Both the position numbers and the translations under genes were made by a program. A stretch of 64,000 nucleotides of DNA from contig JANFAH010000084.1 in NCBI GenBank assembly GCA_024663395.1, forward strand, positions 1 through 64,000, read 5' to 3'. Source of the stretch: Pisolithus tinctorius (Eukaryota; Basidiomycota; Agaricomycetes; Boletales; Pisolithaceae). Position 1 is the stretch's first letter, and each line of letters opens with the position of its first letter. The notes under the pieces are model-generated. The model saw nothing but the letters and a program-made list of their open reading frames with translations. It was not told where the DNA came from and made no database searches. Of the stretch, positions 22,287 through 34,600 are shown piece after piece.

Positions 22287-22370
22287 TTGCACGTCAGTCT
22301 TCTCCGCGTATGGTTTCTCAGGAGTTCAAAAAACGTAATCTGGGACGGGTAGCTCTGTAATATAAACGAT

Positions 22371-24274
22371 TCATGCAGTAGTCCACGGATGGCTAACGAG
22401 CTGCTGAACGGCGAGGAGTGCGTGGTATCTTACATCGGGGTCAGAGTGCGTCATAAGTTCCATTGCTCGGGCCTTGGCGCCCAAGTCCGTCACTATCCTG
22501 TGAAGTTCGATTTTAAAAAAACACATCAAAGAAAAGAGCAGATGATCTCACTTCTTCCCTCGTTCGCAGTGCTTTACATATTGTCCAACGTCGTGCACAG
22601 CTACAGCGAGAGTCACGGGGTCATCCCTGTCCAGTAACTGGATAAGAGCTCTAATAATGGAGTAGATCAGCGTGTGGCCAGAGTACAGGGGTGAGTGGTT
22701 ACCCACTTCATTTGTGCATAATCCCTCTCGTTCAGTTTGTGTGCGTTCTCACGCCAGAACTCCTCGGATTCATGGACGGGCGTCCATGCCAAACGGCCAG
22801 TAGCAAGTTCCGACGTATAAACGTCATACGTCCTGGATATTGGGTGTCACGCAAACGTGCAAGCGAGGGCGCAGGGGCCTTCACTCACGTTAAACTCGCA
22901 AAATTTGTTTCCAATTCATCTCTGACAAATTGGATATCTTCCAAGATGTCTTCGTCAGACCACTTGCCTGCTGCAAGGTTCTTTGTGAATGGAAGAAGTT
23001 CTGATACTAGCATCGCCGGTAGGTTTGCAGATGGGGCTTTGGTGACGAGGTTCTGCGAGGTGACTTCATAAGCACGGCAGTAGAAGCTTATAAGAGGGGG
23101 GGAGAGGACTACGGACCCGGAATGTAGCTATGATCACGCGGGTGACCTTCTCCTTCGCCGCTTCATGTGCAACTGACGTCAACAGAGGTACAATCTCGAA
23201 TCTCCTGCAGATAGGTCAGCGATAGATAAGGGGAAGATTTTCCGTTAAGAACATACTTGTTTATTTGTTCTGCGATATCCTGCTCGAAGGACAGCAACCA
23301 CAAGCAAAATATAACCTGGTAACACATTTGTGGTCCCGGTTTGTGTCGAAGAATTTCAACTAGACTGTGCGCGAGTGCGTCAAACCTCTTTTGTGTATAT
23401 ACCGCACACATGCGACAGCAAGGAAGCCATACCCTGCAATGATTCCTGGTATAGCCCAGACTGCCTTTCGACATTCTGGACGTGCCAGTAGTGCTTCCAG
23501 ACACTGAACCGCGACATCTCGCTTGTTAGCGGATGTAGATTGAACGAGCGCCGCGAGAACTCTGAGGAAAGGCTGGAGGTGCTGGTGCTGTAATGGTGTT
23601 GACTCTGCACTGCAGGTACAATCGATATGGCAAGGAATGCATTCAAAATAAGGTAAAGTTACCTCAGCAGGATGGTCAAGATTTGCGCGGACTTGAGCTG
23701 GACGAATTCGTCCTGAGTTTCCATGGTCCTGACCACAGTGAATATATCGGTATGAGCGCCAATAATAAGATCACCAAAGGTCGTTGTCAAATGACGCGTC
23801 TACCTTAGAAAGGGTGCATATGGAAGGTCCGGATCCGATTGCGCAGTTCGGGTGAAGAGGGGTATCCGTTCGTCATGATCTACAACCAAATTTTACCAAT
23901 GTATCTTTACAGAGTGCGTTTGCATCGCAGAAACGTACCCAACAAGGCATCGGCAATAAGAACGAGCAGACACTGCATGGTGTCTACTCGCTGAAGCTTC
24001 TTGAGCAAGCGCAAATACAAGAGAGCATACGTCTGGCCATCCGATATGAGAATCGATTCCGTCTTTGCTCGCGGCTGCCTGTCTACTTTCTTGATGAGGC
24101 TGAGTTCCTCCGACGTGACGAGCCCTGCGCGTTGGTATCCCTGGTAGTCGACTGCACGTCAACGGCGACGGAAACGGGAGAATTGACAAGGAATACCTCC
24201 CAAGGGACTGGCTTTGACCTGATCTTTGCCGAGTGTTCGTCAAGGTAAGCATTCGACACCAGCGACGCTGACAT
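22371..24274 (-). CDS. VMA13: V-type proton ATPase subunit H
   Basis: The minus-strand start MSASLVSNAYLDEHSAKIRS is followed by KPVPWE, an intron, then DYQRAGLVTSEELSLIKKVD and QTYALLYLRLLKKLQRVDT. The C-terminal ARM-like part ends LGAKARAMELMTHSDPDVRY and LLAVQQLVSHPW before the stop at 22371-22373. Many short introns break the middle of the gene. Subunit H is the regulatory part of the V1 sector, needed for ATP-driven proton pumping into vacuoles and for silencing free V1. It is divergent from the mL46 gene, with 145 bp between start codons. The overall identity is firm. Exon edges between 22.5 and 23.9 kb are approximate. Confidence 0.87.
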
Positions 24275-24419
24275 GGCTCGATCGCACCGGCGTCACTGCT
24301 GTTCGCAGTGTGCACGTCTACGGAGATCGAGTATTCCCACGGTTGCACTACTTTTAGAAAGTCGACCCCCCTGTGCTGTGATTTTCTAGTCCGTCGTCGC
24401 GGTCAACGTCGAAAGAGAC

Positions 24420-25434
24420 ATGCTGGCGTGCAGAGGCATTCAGCGTGGCGCGTGGCGTCCAGCTGCTGTCTGCGTGCGGCCATTCGCAACTGAAACTCCT
24501 ACGACGGCACAGGTCACCCCGTCACCGCCCCCGACGAGCAGCGATGTCGGTGAACCAACGACGCGTCCGACGCCTCCCAAGAAAACCCGGGCCAGTCTCC
24601 ACACTGCTATCATACTAAACAGATCCCCTCTCCTCACACGTACACCGACACCGTTCGAACGCGCCTTCTACGCCTACCAAGCCCGGATCCATCGCGCATT
24701 GCACAACCCGTTTCCGTACGACTTTTATTTCAAACAAGGGTCACCGCTCGAGACGCGCTTTAACATCGAGGAGCGCAGACGAGAACGCAAAGCGTTCGGT
24801 GCACCGTTTGGCATGGTGAAGTTGGAGGAGAGGGACGAGGCGACGGAGCTTATGGAGATGAGCTTGCGAGACGAAACAGACGAATCTATGCCTCGGATTC
24901 ATGAAGCGGACGTCAAGAATGACCTCAAGAATCTCAACAGGAAGGGTCAGCGCAACTTGTACGCCGTGCTTCGAACAAATGAAAATGGCAAGAACGTCTG
25001 GCGGTTGCCTACTGGTCCAGTCCAGAAGGGCGAACTCTTGCATGTCGTACGTTCGTTCTTCCGTGTATCAACGCTGTCCATATCTAACTCCTCACGTTTA
25101 GTCCGCTATTAGGAGACTCGGAGATGAGTGCGGGCGGAACATGGATACCTGGCTAGTCAGCCGAAACCCGATTGGCGTATACCACCCTCCAAAACTGAAT
25201 GTGACCGAACCAGAGGCAAAAGTAAGCCTTTTTTCCCGATATGTCGTGCGACACTATTTCTGACTGGCTCGTTAGGACGTCGTGTTCTTTTACAAAGCCC
25301 ACATGCTCGCCGGCCAGCTTCAACCCAAGCAGTCACGGTACCAAGACTTTGCTTGGCTAACCAAAGGTGAAATACGACGGATTACAGACGACGAGTATTG
25401 GAATGGTATCAAGGATATGCTATCTGACTTCTAA
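24420..25434 (+). CDS. MRPL46: Mitochondrial large ribosomal subunit protein mL46
   Basis: A mitochondrial leader (MLACRGIQRGAWRPAAVCVR) is followed by a Pro/Thr linker. Next is the mL46 N-terminal block ASLHTAIILNRSPLLTRTPT, FERAFYAYQARIHRALHNPF. After two short introns comes a NUDIX-like fold: LYAVLRTNENGKNVWRLPTG, AIRRLGDECGRNMDTWLVSR and VVFFYKAHMLAGQLQPKQSR, ending YQDFAWLTKGEIRRITDDEY and a stop at 25432-25434. mL46 is a structural protein of the mitochondrial large subunit. Its NUDIX-like fold is thought to be inactive. The first ATG at 24420 gives the targeting peptide directly. Confidence 0.87.
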
Positions 25435-25532
25435 TAATGTATATATTCACCACCTTGAGATGACACTAACCAACTACTGCGTCAGCCATATTACTCTTCC
25501 TTCACACCCAGATCGTAATATCACGTAGAGAG

Positions 25533-27061
25533 TTATTTGGGTGCCGAGACAGTTCGCCGGAGTTCAGGTCGTTTGCGAGCCTCGTCAAATCTTCGAACGA
25601 TGACTTCACACTTGGTAGTCTGACAAATATGCTTCGACGCGTTCTTCACCGCTTCAGAGAATAAAGTGAGACCCGCTGCGCGTTCAACGGCTTCGACTAG
25701 CAAGCAATGCAATATCAGTTCAATCAGTTTATGGAAAGTGAAAAATGTGCTTACCCGGAGCCACGAAACTCTCAAAAGGCGCTTCGTCGGGAATGATCGC
25801 ATTCGGCAATATAAATGCCCCTGTCGAGATTTCCGGCACGTCCGGCGTCTTGGGCGAAGACGGCCTCGAAGCCAATACCACCTTGGCAAAATGAGTCGGC
25901 ACCGAGACGTTGGGCGGCGAGCCGATGACTTCGTAAGTCTTGTAAAAAAAATAGTGGATGACAGTCAAGAAGCGCGCAACAAAAATCATGGCTTATCTCT
26001 TACAACGCGCCATTTTCCATCTGGGTCTTTGTGTGGCAGGTAGAGCGGGACCGTAAAGACGTAGACATCAGAAAAGGAATTCGTGAGACGCCTGCACCAG
26101 TCTTCTACATATGCCCAGTCTAACCGGGCGAATGAGAGTGAGGGGAAGTAAGGACAACCTAAGACAACCACAGAAAATAAGGGAATACCGGCTTACAGTG
26201 TCTATTAAATCCATCACCGACTTGAGGTGCGATGTTGGACATAAGGAAAGTCTCGTTCATAGCCTCCTGTGATATTTTCGCGTCTGCAGCGGGGACCCTG
26301 TATGTGCGTGACCAAAAGAGTCAGAATCAGAGAACAACCTTTCCTCCACGCTGCTTTGTTGCCATAACATACATATGACCCCGGTCGTACCCACTCCGGA
26401 AGTAATCCTGCAACTTGGCGCGGAAGGGAACAGGCAACGCGTCGTCTTCCATAAAGGTCGACCTCGACCTGTCCCCGTTTTCACTTCCGTCCGACGGGGA
26501 CGACGGTAGCAATGCAGACTTGCCGAGGGAGGCTAGTGTGAGGTGTTCTGCCGTCTAATCGCGTCGCACAAACGCAAAATATCAGCACAGAAAAGAAAAA
26601 GGAGCAAGCATGAGAATACTAATACATACCCATGCGGGGTGGCGATATCTCCGATCGTATGCCGCCGTATAGGCTTTGCGAACCAATAGATCCGGCACCG
26701 GTCCTATGCATGAGTGAAGTAGTCAGCCTTCCACCGTATCCCGCGATGTAAATCCGAGGTCTCGGCAGTTCTGGAAGGTGAAAAAGAAAAGAAAAGAAAA
26801 CCCACCCGGATGCCCGTATTTCAATACCGGTGACACCAACGCGCCCGAGACAGCGGCACTCGGTATTAACTTCGCATCTCCAGTGGGCCCTACCTCCACG
26901 ATGGGCGGCCCAACGGCCGGGATGACTGCTGTGCTGCTGGAAGTCGCACTGGCCGGTCTTGGTCGCCCAATACCACGCGCAGACACGGCCGCAGCGATTC
27001 CACCGCCTACGACTGCACCAACCGCGAAGCAGGCGGCGTGGATGGCAGTTGCAGAAGGCAT
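25533..27061 (-). CDS. NUC1: Mitochondrial endonuclease G (Nuc1)
   Basis: The N-terminus MPSATAIHAACFAVGAVVGG is a hydrophobic signal anchor, and in-frame stops precede it. The DNA/RNA non-specific endonuclease domain carries RLRHPAWTAEHLTLASLG, then the active-site motif YDRGHMVPAADAK. The catalytic His lies in DRGH, split by an intron right after it. MNETFLMSNIAPQVGDGFNR follows, with the metal-binding Asn. DVYVFTVPLYLPHKDPDGKW, SVPTHFAKVVLASRP and a C-terminal helix ending RRTVSAPK complete it. Nuc1 degrades nucleic acids in the mitochondrial intermembrane space and in fungal cell death. A proline/serine insert lies between the second exon and DRGH. It is convergent with mL46, with 98 bp between stops. 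Confidence 0.9.
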
Positions 27062-27615
27062 CTTGAAAAGCTTTTTCGCGGCCACGGCTGATTACTAGAG
27101 TAATGTGGATCAAAGCCGAGGCCTCGCAGTTCCCAAAAACCTCGTGAATACCTCAAGTAAAACAAGAACATATTTATTCCAACAAACGACTACGTATCAT
27201 GTGTGGAGAATAGCGTGAATGTGACATTCGATATCCGGAGTCAAACTCTAAAAAATCCAAGTGAACAGAAGCATGATACGGGCCCATTGAAGAATGAGCG
27301 GTCAGTGATTATTAACAAAAGATGTTCTTTCGGAAGGCCTGCAGAATCGAGATTTGGTTTAGTTGGTAAAGCATGCGGTATACAAGTATTATTGAGGCGA
27401 GGAGAAGGACGAGAGAAAGAGCCAGAGTAGTAAGGAATATGGGAGGGAGATAATCGAGAGAGGTAATCAGATATTGCACAACCTGTTGTCAAAGAACAAA
27501 AGGAGAAGTAATCAGAACAAAAGATTTGGAGCCAATGGCCATGCACAGATGGACAACACCCTGTTAGCAAAAAAAACGACTCCGTAAGGTAAGTTCGTCT
27601 GTGAAATGCGAGTGT
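27062..27615. other. Intergenic, presumed NUC1 promoter and PIN4-like 3' end
   Basis: These 554 bp lie between two minus-strand genes. No further gene, RNA or repeat was recognised. Confidence 0.4.
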
Positions 27616-29412
27616 CTATATCTCCAAAGGCTCATGCGTGCGGGCTTCGAGACCAATACCACGTGCGACCGTAGCCTGTCCATCATTGTTCGCCGCCGCC
27701 CGCCGTTGCCCGAAGCCACCAACGCCAGGACCGCGTGGCTGTCTAACCACACCACTAGCACTCTCGTTGAAATTGCCATTAATGGAACCGGTGACGGTAG
27801 CAGGCAGACTAGGCACAGGAGGGATAGCGCTGCTGTTCCCACTACCATAATTGCCGAACAGCGCGCCAAACCCACCAGGGGAGCGGCGAGACGGAGAGGC
27901 GATAGTGGCGTAGCCCTCACGGATATTTCCGTTGGATGCACGTGTAGCCAAGCGTGGAGCCTGCGTGTGCAGGGTCTTCATGTCAGGCATAGACTTTTTC
28001 ATGCGGAGGGTACTAGCGAGCTGGGACTGAGAATTTGATGCAGAGAGATATGCGGATGGAGCGCGCGACAGGGTAGCTGGTTGAGCCCTTTGGGCCTAAC
28101 CAAAGACGTGTCAGTACCAAGCGAATAACAGTGAGAACAAGGTCCGGATTACCCTGTTTGGGTCGATGCGAGTTACGACCGCGTATCTATCTTCACCTTC
28201 TCCAACAGAGTAATGAAACACGCCCAATTTCTGAGCAATTAAATGAACTACCCTCCTCTGTTTAGGGGTCAGGGACCTAGAAAATGCGAGTTCATCCCGC
28301 ATAGGATCGTCCCTAAAAAGTAAGATTCTAGAATAGATTTCAAGCGTGGATGGGTCGTTTAAGTCTAGCTCGTTGGGAGAAGCAGCCTTTTCGGATGAAC
28401 TTGGCGTGGCAGGTGCCACCGGCGGAGTGGTCGTTGAGCCGAAAGGCTGAGAAGTCGGGAGAGAAGAGATAGGTGGAGGGGAGTACGGTTGCTGATACGC
28501 CCCAGTAGAGAAAGAGCGTTGCGGAGTGGCAAAGTGGGGCGGAGAAATGGGGCCAAAGTCGTCGTACGTTTGAGCTGCCTGCTGCTCTTTTTCCAACTGC
28601 ATGGAGCGCATCCGACGAAGGGCTTTCTCTCTTTCGATACGCTCCTTTTCGCCTGCCTGCAAGACCTTCTTATATTCAACGCGGAGTTTGCGGCCTTGGA
28701 CTTCGAATCCGTTTAAGGCTGCTACGACGGCATCTGCATCGGCAGCCTGGCGGAAATTGGCGAAGGCGAGACCGCGGAACGAACCCTGTTGATCCAGGTG
28801 ATAATTGAATGCATAGGGGGTGGGGATGGACAAGGATGCCTGCGAATGATCGGAGAACCTGTTGATCTCTGTTTCTTCTTGGCAGGGGATCACGGATGAC
28901 TCACAATGATATCAAGGAGCGTTTCACGTTTGACGTTGAAAGGTATGTTCTTGATCACGATAGCAGTGGGTATAATCTCCTCTTCATTGTTTTGGGTGGG
29001 CGCCTGCGCGGCGATCGCGGAAGAGGGTTGAGCGAGATGGCCCATGGGAGGGGATCCACCCGACGACGAGAAATCGGAGTTGTTGTTTGGCGAAAGGGAG
29101 CGATTCTCCTGGATGACGGATGAATTATCGAGCCATTGCTGTAGGGAGTGAGAAAAGAAATGGGTCGAGGTCAGGAACGGGGGCACGTACGGTGGGAAGT
29201 CCGCTGCGAAGAGAAGGCTTGAGCTTAAGCGGAGACGGGCCCATGGCGAGAGGGTTGTACTGGGTCTGAGGGGCGGCGAAGGGATACGGGGATCTGGTGT
29301 CAAACTCGTAATTGTCGTGAAGACGGGGCTGCTGCTGTTGCTGGTACTGCGATACTTGCTGGGTGCTGCCGAGCGACAGCGAGGAGATGTCTGGGGTGGG
29401 TGACGAGGACAT
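27616..29412 (-). CDS. RRM-R3H RNA-binding protein (PIN4/Cip1-Cip2 family)
   Basis: Four exons are inferred on the minus strand. The N-terminal ~95 residues are Gln/Ser/Pro-rich (VSQYQQQQQPRLHDNYEF). One RRM follows: TAIVIKNIPFNVKRETLLDI, LDQQGSFRGLAFANFRQAAD and KLRVEYKKVLQAGEKERI. A low-complexity linker leads to an R3H domain (LTPKQRRVVHLIAQKLGVFH, EDRYAVVTRIDPNR). The C-terminal tail has Gly/Ser-rich repeats and ends ARGIGLEARTHEPLEI. This RRM-linker-R3H order is that of S. cerevisiae Pin4 and S. pombe Cip1/Cip2. These act in mRNA regulation and the DNA-damage cell-cycle response. The ATG at 29412 follows an A/G-rich leader. No other start fits the first exon as well. Confidence 0.83.
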
Positions 29413-30563
29413 GACTGGGGGCTAATACGTCGTAAAAAAAAAAAAATCAAAACCAAAAGAAAAAAGAAGCCGAGCGAAAGGAAGTACAGAAAAGAAAAAA
29501 AAAAGAGTACCAGCGATGGGTTTGTTGTCGATCGAACACCGAACAAAAACACGGCCCCCACGCCACTCTCGCTCCCTTTTTATTCGACTTGCTTTATGTA
29601 GTCATTTTACATGGAATTCGGAATTAGTCTCTCGGCGCAAGGCACAATGTATTCGATCGTACAACCCCATCTCCCAGCAAACTAGACACCCCCGATGACC
29701 GATGCCATGCCAACCATGACGATATTTTGCTTCTCCACAGAATGTACCACAGGTCAAGTGTCTCGATCCCATGCCTCCGACGTGAAATCACATTTATGTA
29801 GGCTCCAGGCCGTCTACGCACAGACAACAACAGGCTTTGGCACAGCCAGCAGACTGTCCACGTCTACGCGTAGTTCGATGCTCGAAGAGTGATCCCAAGG
29901 TCCCCTCCGACGTTTGGTGGTCGAGCACGGACTAGATGTCGGACTCGGTCCACACATACTAGTATCGAGCTCAGAGCATGCCACGCGTGTAGAACTGGGC
30001 TTGGCGCGTGGAGGGGGCGATGGCTGGTGGGGGAGAGCCCCCTGAGGATAAAATGTTGGAGATGGCACGGACGGCAGTCTGTGCTTGGGCTCCGAGCGAG
30101 GTGGGAGCGGGCCATGGAAGAGTCTGAGTGCACTTGGGGGTGGGCGGCGGGGCATGATAACAGAAATGAGGGGGTTGAGAAGGAGTGTGAGTTGACAACT
30201 GGAAAATATCGATGGCGATCAACAGTTGGAGATGGTCAACTGCAAGAACCTTGTTTAGACAGGAGAATCACTGAGGAGCGTCGGCTATGCACGTACGACG
30301 AATATATATACGCGACGTTCCACCAGGAAACGGTACTCGTTGATTGTCCGTGTGGACAAAGTTGGTTGCAAAGAACCAGACTGTGTGAAAATCAGAAACA
30401 ATCATTTCACTTAGACGCCACAGAGCAGAAATACACCAATATTGAAAGAAACCACCACATTGTATCTACAACAGTCCTTTGGAAAGCAACAACATACGAT
30501 GACGACAACGTTACATCCTAACTGCGACGTGCTACATGAAAGCAGGGGAATCAGAATCGTATC
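29413..30563. other. Long intergenic region upstream of the PIN4-like gene
   Basis: These 1151 bp lie between the PIN4-like start and the UBE2C-like stop, both on the minus strand. Bases 29433-29515 are strongly purine-rich on the plus strand (poly-A and GAAA tracts), so the PIN4-like leader is pyrimidine-rich, as in many strong basidiomycete promoters. Overlapping open frames at 29814-30521 on both strands show no domain or convincing codon pattern. They are not called as genes. Confidence 0.4.
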
Positions 30564-31473
30564 TCATGCCGAGCCATCCAACGGGCGGTAGTGCTTCATG
30601 AGCTGAACTTTGAAAGCTACAAGAGACCGATCAGCGCGCTTTTTCATCTCCCCGCGGCTGATCCTACCTTCAGGGTTACCCCATAGATTGGCAGCATCGG
30701 GATTAAGCGGAGAAGCATTGTTAGGTTCTGATCTACGTCAGTATGCCGCCAGGTTCCTGGATATCGTCACCCACCTCCCAACAATGACTGAAGAGAGAGC
30801 AACACCGTTTGTACGCTGTATACCGCTGACCACTTGTCCTGGTAGGGCCATAAGACAATAAAGACCGCTTTAAACACCATCACACTTACCTGTAAAATAT
30901 CCAGGCAAATTGCGCCGCCATTAATGTCCACATTGGGATGGTAGCATGGTGTCTCGAACTTGATGGTCGGCGCAGAGTATGGGTAATTACTAGGGAATGA
31001 AATCGAGATTCGGAACGCAAGACCACCATATATCTATGTATCGCCACGCAGTCAACTCGACGGAGTGACAGGAAATCGGACAAAAAAACGTACAGTACCC
31101 GGTGCCCCTTCTATCGTACCTGCCCATTCAAACAGGTTGGAGTCGTTTTTGGGAAATGCGGACTGCAAACTACTTCAGGATTGCCTGGACAAGCAATGAC
31201 GATGTTCACGCACAATTCCAGGTGAAGAGGACATCTTTGTGTGGCACAGTCAAAATCTGATCGTCAGCTTGTCATAACCGACCTACCAGAAGTGTCATGA
31301 GTTCGTTGCTCAAACTGTACATATTAACCAGAGTCAGCAAACGGTAAACGCTTCTTTGATCTGCGAGTACTTCACCGTTTCGTTACACTGCCAGGACCGT
31401 CGCCGGAAGAGCCTGTAGCAGTAGACTTGACAGCATTTCTTGAAGGTGCGAGTGAGGACGTGATTTGATCCAT
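30564..31473 (-). CDS. Ubiquitin-conjugating enzyme E2, UBE2C/Ubc11 type
   Basis: Eight short exons are inferred. A serine-rich N-terminal extension ([20 protein letters not shown]) precedes the UBC core: [36 protein letters not shown] and [20 protein letters not shown]. The HPN motif and active-site Cys follow in [16 protein letters not shown]. Then [20 protein letters not shown] and [20 protein letters not shown] close the core. [18 protein letters not shown] and the N-terminal extension match UBE2C, the E2 that works with the APC/C to start chains on mitotic cyclins. The C-terminus is [13 protein letters not shown]. The start at 31473 gives the extension in one exon. It is divergent from EDE1. 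Confidence 0.9.
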
Positions 31474-31657
31474 TTGTGAGGTCGACGGCGAAGAGGAAGC
31501 ACAGTGCAGTTCTGGAATAGACGCGCCCGTCACGTGTCTCACCAACATAATTATTTTTGATCGGCAAATAAATAAATAAACCTTTTTTTTTGCGTCCGGC
31601 AAGCTACACCGCATAGTATTACGGAGCGACTGTACAGTCTCCCCAAGTACCGGTCTG

Positions 31658-34600
31658 ATGGCGACGACGACCAGTTTCACGCCGACAGCCTCAGAGCTCG
31701 CTCTGGTTAACCAGATATTCGCACAGGCGGACACCCAGAAAATTGGCATCCTCACCGGTGACGTCGCCGTCAAGGTGTTCGGCGGATCCAAGCTTCCACC
31801 TACCGTCTTGGGAGAAATATGGAGCATCGCAGACGAAGACAACAACGGTTTCTTGACAAAGAAGGGCGTCGCTATTGCTTTGCGTCTAATGGGCCATGCT
31901 CAGAAGGGCGAGAAGTTGAACAAGTCACTCCTCAGTAAACGTGAGATCCAATTGCTGTCCCATTCGCCCCGACCTCTGAACCCACGGATGACGTAGCTGG
32001 GCCGCTCGCTACTATCGAGGGTGTCCATGTACCCTTGGTACAACAAAGTACGGGGATGTCAATACCAAGATCACCCCCACCCACACCAGGCCTCCCCCCT
32101 TTGACACCACAAGACAGGGCCAGGTTCAACAAGATGTTCCAAAGCTGCGGTCCCGTAGATGGCCTATTAAGTGGTATGTCCTATTTTATTCTCCCTGGTA
32201 CATGCAGTTACATACACGCCTATCATTTCAAGGCGATAAAGCTCGTGATATGTTTGTGAAGTCAAAGCTACCCGTCGAAACGTTATCGCAAATATGGTCG
32301 GTTCTCCCTCCTCCGCGGATATACTAATACTTATTCCGTTGTAGGTCTCTTTGCGACACACATGACAGAGGCGCTCTCGACTCTGCCGACTTCACGATAG
32401 CCATGTACTTGATCCATACAGCCATGTCCGGAAAGCTACCGTTCGTACCCACGACTCTCCCACCGGGTTTATACGAACAAGCGAGCGGCGGCAGTCTCAC
32501 TGCCCAAGTAACCGGAAGCAGCGCATATCTAGGGACCCCGGTTTCATCTACTTTTCCCATCCCACCGACTAAACAACCGGCAGTGCAACCGCAATTCACT
32601 GGCCAGGGAGTACTTAACGTCGCACCTGCACTACCTTCTAGGCGCCATGGCCCCGTGGCCCAGCCACCCATGATACCCCCATTTCCACAGGCTCCCGTAC
32701 CATGGGACATCACACCTACCGAGAAGGCGGCCTCCGATCGATTCTTTGATACCCTCGACTCTCACAAGCGTGGCTACATAGAAGGGGATGTAGCGGTCCC
32801 ATTCATGTTGCAATCAAAGTTGCCAGAAGACGTGCTGGCTCAAGTCTGGTGGGTGTCGCAATCTTCTCTCTTGTCCCCCTGCACGTATTGAATGTGTCTT
32901 GTAGGGATCTCTCCGACATCAATAACGATGGTCGGCTCACACGCGATGGATTTGCGGTCGCGCTGCATCTCATCCAAAGCAAGCTTGCCGGTAAAGATAT
33001 CCCGAACACGCTTCCACCGACACTCGTACCTCCGTCCATGAGAAAGGCTACCTCTCCGTTTGCTACAGTCGCCGCCTCTCAACCTCCTGAAGCCATCCTA
33101 GATCTTCTATGGGATGAACCTTCGACGTCAAACGCACACAACCAGCCTCAGCCTGCACACCAGCCCCAACACACGGGCACACAAGCGCCAGCACATCCTT
33201 ATGCCTCGTCTGGCGCTTTCCAAGCACCTCAAGACCCCTTTGCCACATCATTTGTCGACTCTTGTAGGTGCAGCCTCCACTTCAGCACATATGATGTTGA
33301 CGAGCGTCATCAGCGTTCAACAAGGATCTTCTAGGGGATGACGATGACTCCCACGCATCTCCTCCCCTCCACGATCAGTCTGCAGAAATCGGAAACGCCC
33401 AGAACCAGTTGAACTCTACAAACAAGTCTCTGCAGGCCGCGAAAAGCGAACGTGAAAACCTCGAGTCGACATTGGCTGCGCAGGCTGCACAACTCTCGGC
33501 GTTACAAACTCAGCTCGCATCTGCCAAAGCTTCGTTCGAGACGGAGACCACTTTGTTGAACAACCTTCGCGAACGTCACGCAGCTCAGACGGCCGAGATC
33601 CAGAAAGCACGGGAAGAACTTATCACGAGTGAGAGCGATCTTAGCGCTATACGCGTCGAAAAGGCGGAACTGGAGGGGTCCTTCTTACGCGATAAAGAGG
33701 AAGTCCGGGAGCTGAACAAGAAAGTGATAGAGATCACAAGTCAGATCGCTACCACAAAGCAGGAGGTGGAGAAGATCAAGAAGGAGGCGAAGCAGCAGAA
33801 AGGGCTTCTTGCCATCGCACGGAAGCAATTTGCTACCAAAGAGTCTGAGAAGGCGAAAGCCAACGAAGAACTGGAAGAGGCTGAGACTAACCTCGCCAAT
33901 GCCACGAAGGAAATGGAGGCGGAGGAGGGCGGAAGTGGGGTGTTTTCCGTTGCGCAGACCATTGAGCGGGCAAAGTCTCCTACCGACTCATTAGCATTTG
34001 CTGCTGCTCAGCCATTGCCGCTTACTCCAGATATGACGGGTACCACGAGTCCTACAATTGCCAAGAGCAACAATCCATTTGGGAGGCTTGCCAAGTCCGC
34101 CGAGTCTTCTACTCCCCGATCTCAGTCTCCTTTTAGGTCTTTCTCCGTTGCACTTGTGCCTCCAAGTTCTCCCCCACCCGCGACCCTGCCCCTATCGCCC
34201 GAGACCAACCCATTCGGTCTTAAGCAAGCGACCGATGCGAAACCGCAAGAAATTTTCGAAGAGGTGTCGGACGACGACGTTGTAGAGGGCGCGGCCACTC
34301 CTCGTGTCCGAACGTCCACGGATTTCAATGCTCTTTTTGGTGCCAATGAAGAGCATTTTTCTACTCCTGTCAGCGACACACCTGTCAACCAAGACAACGA
34401 TGCTCCAACTCGTGTTCATACGTTTGAAGCTGCGGTCACTCATTTCCCCGCACTCGAGGAGATGCCCGAGCAACCACCAACAACAAGCGAGAAACATACC
34501 GACCTGTCCACGGCCTTGCACGAGTTGGACGTCGAGGATTCGGACAGCGACAGTGACGATCACACTAACGAGAAGGCTTTCCATGAGGAAGAAGCCCAAG

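Noticed and set aside
29814..30521. Overlapping open frames on both strands (up to 210 codons) between the PIN4-like and UBE2C-like genes
   Set aside because: Composition is Pro/Ser/Arg-rich, with no motif, no clear start context and mutual overlap. Likely leader, promoter and 3' UTR sequence.
31372..31845. 157-codon minus-strand frame spanning the EDE1 start and UBE2C start
   Set aside because: It overlaps the first EH domain of EDE1 and the UBE2C-like first exon in another frame, with no domain of its own.
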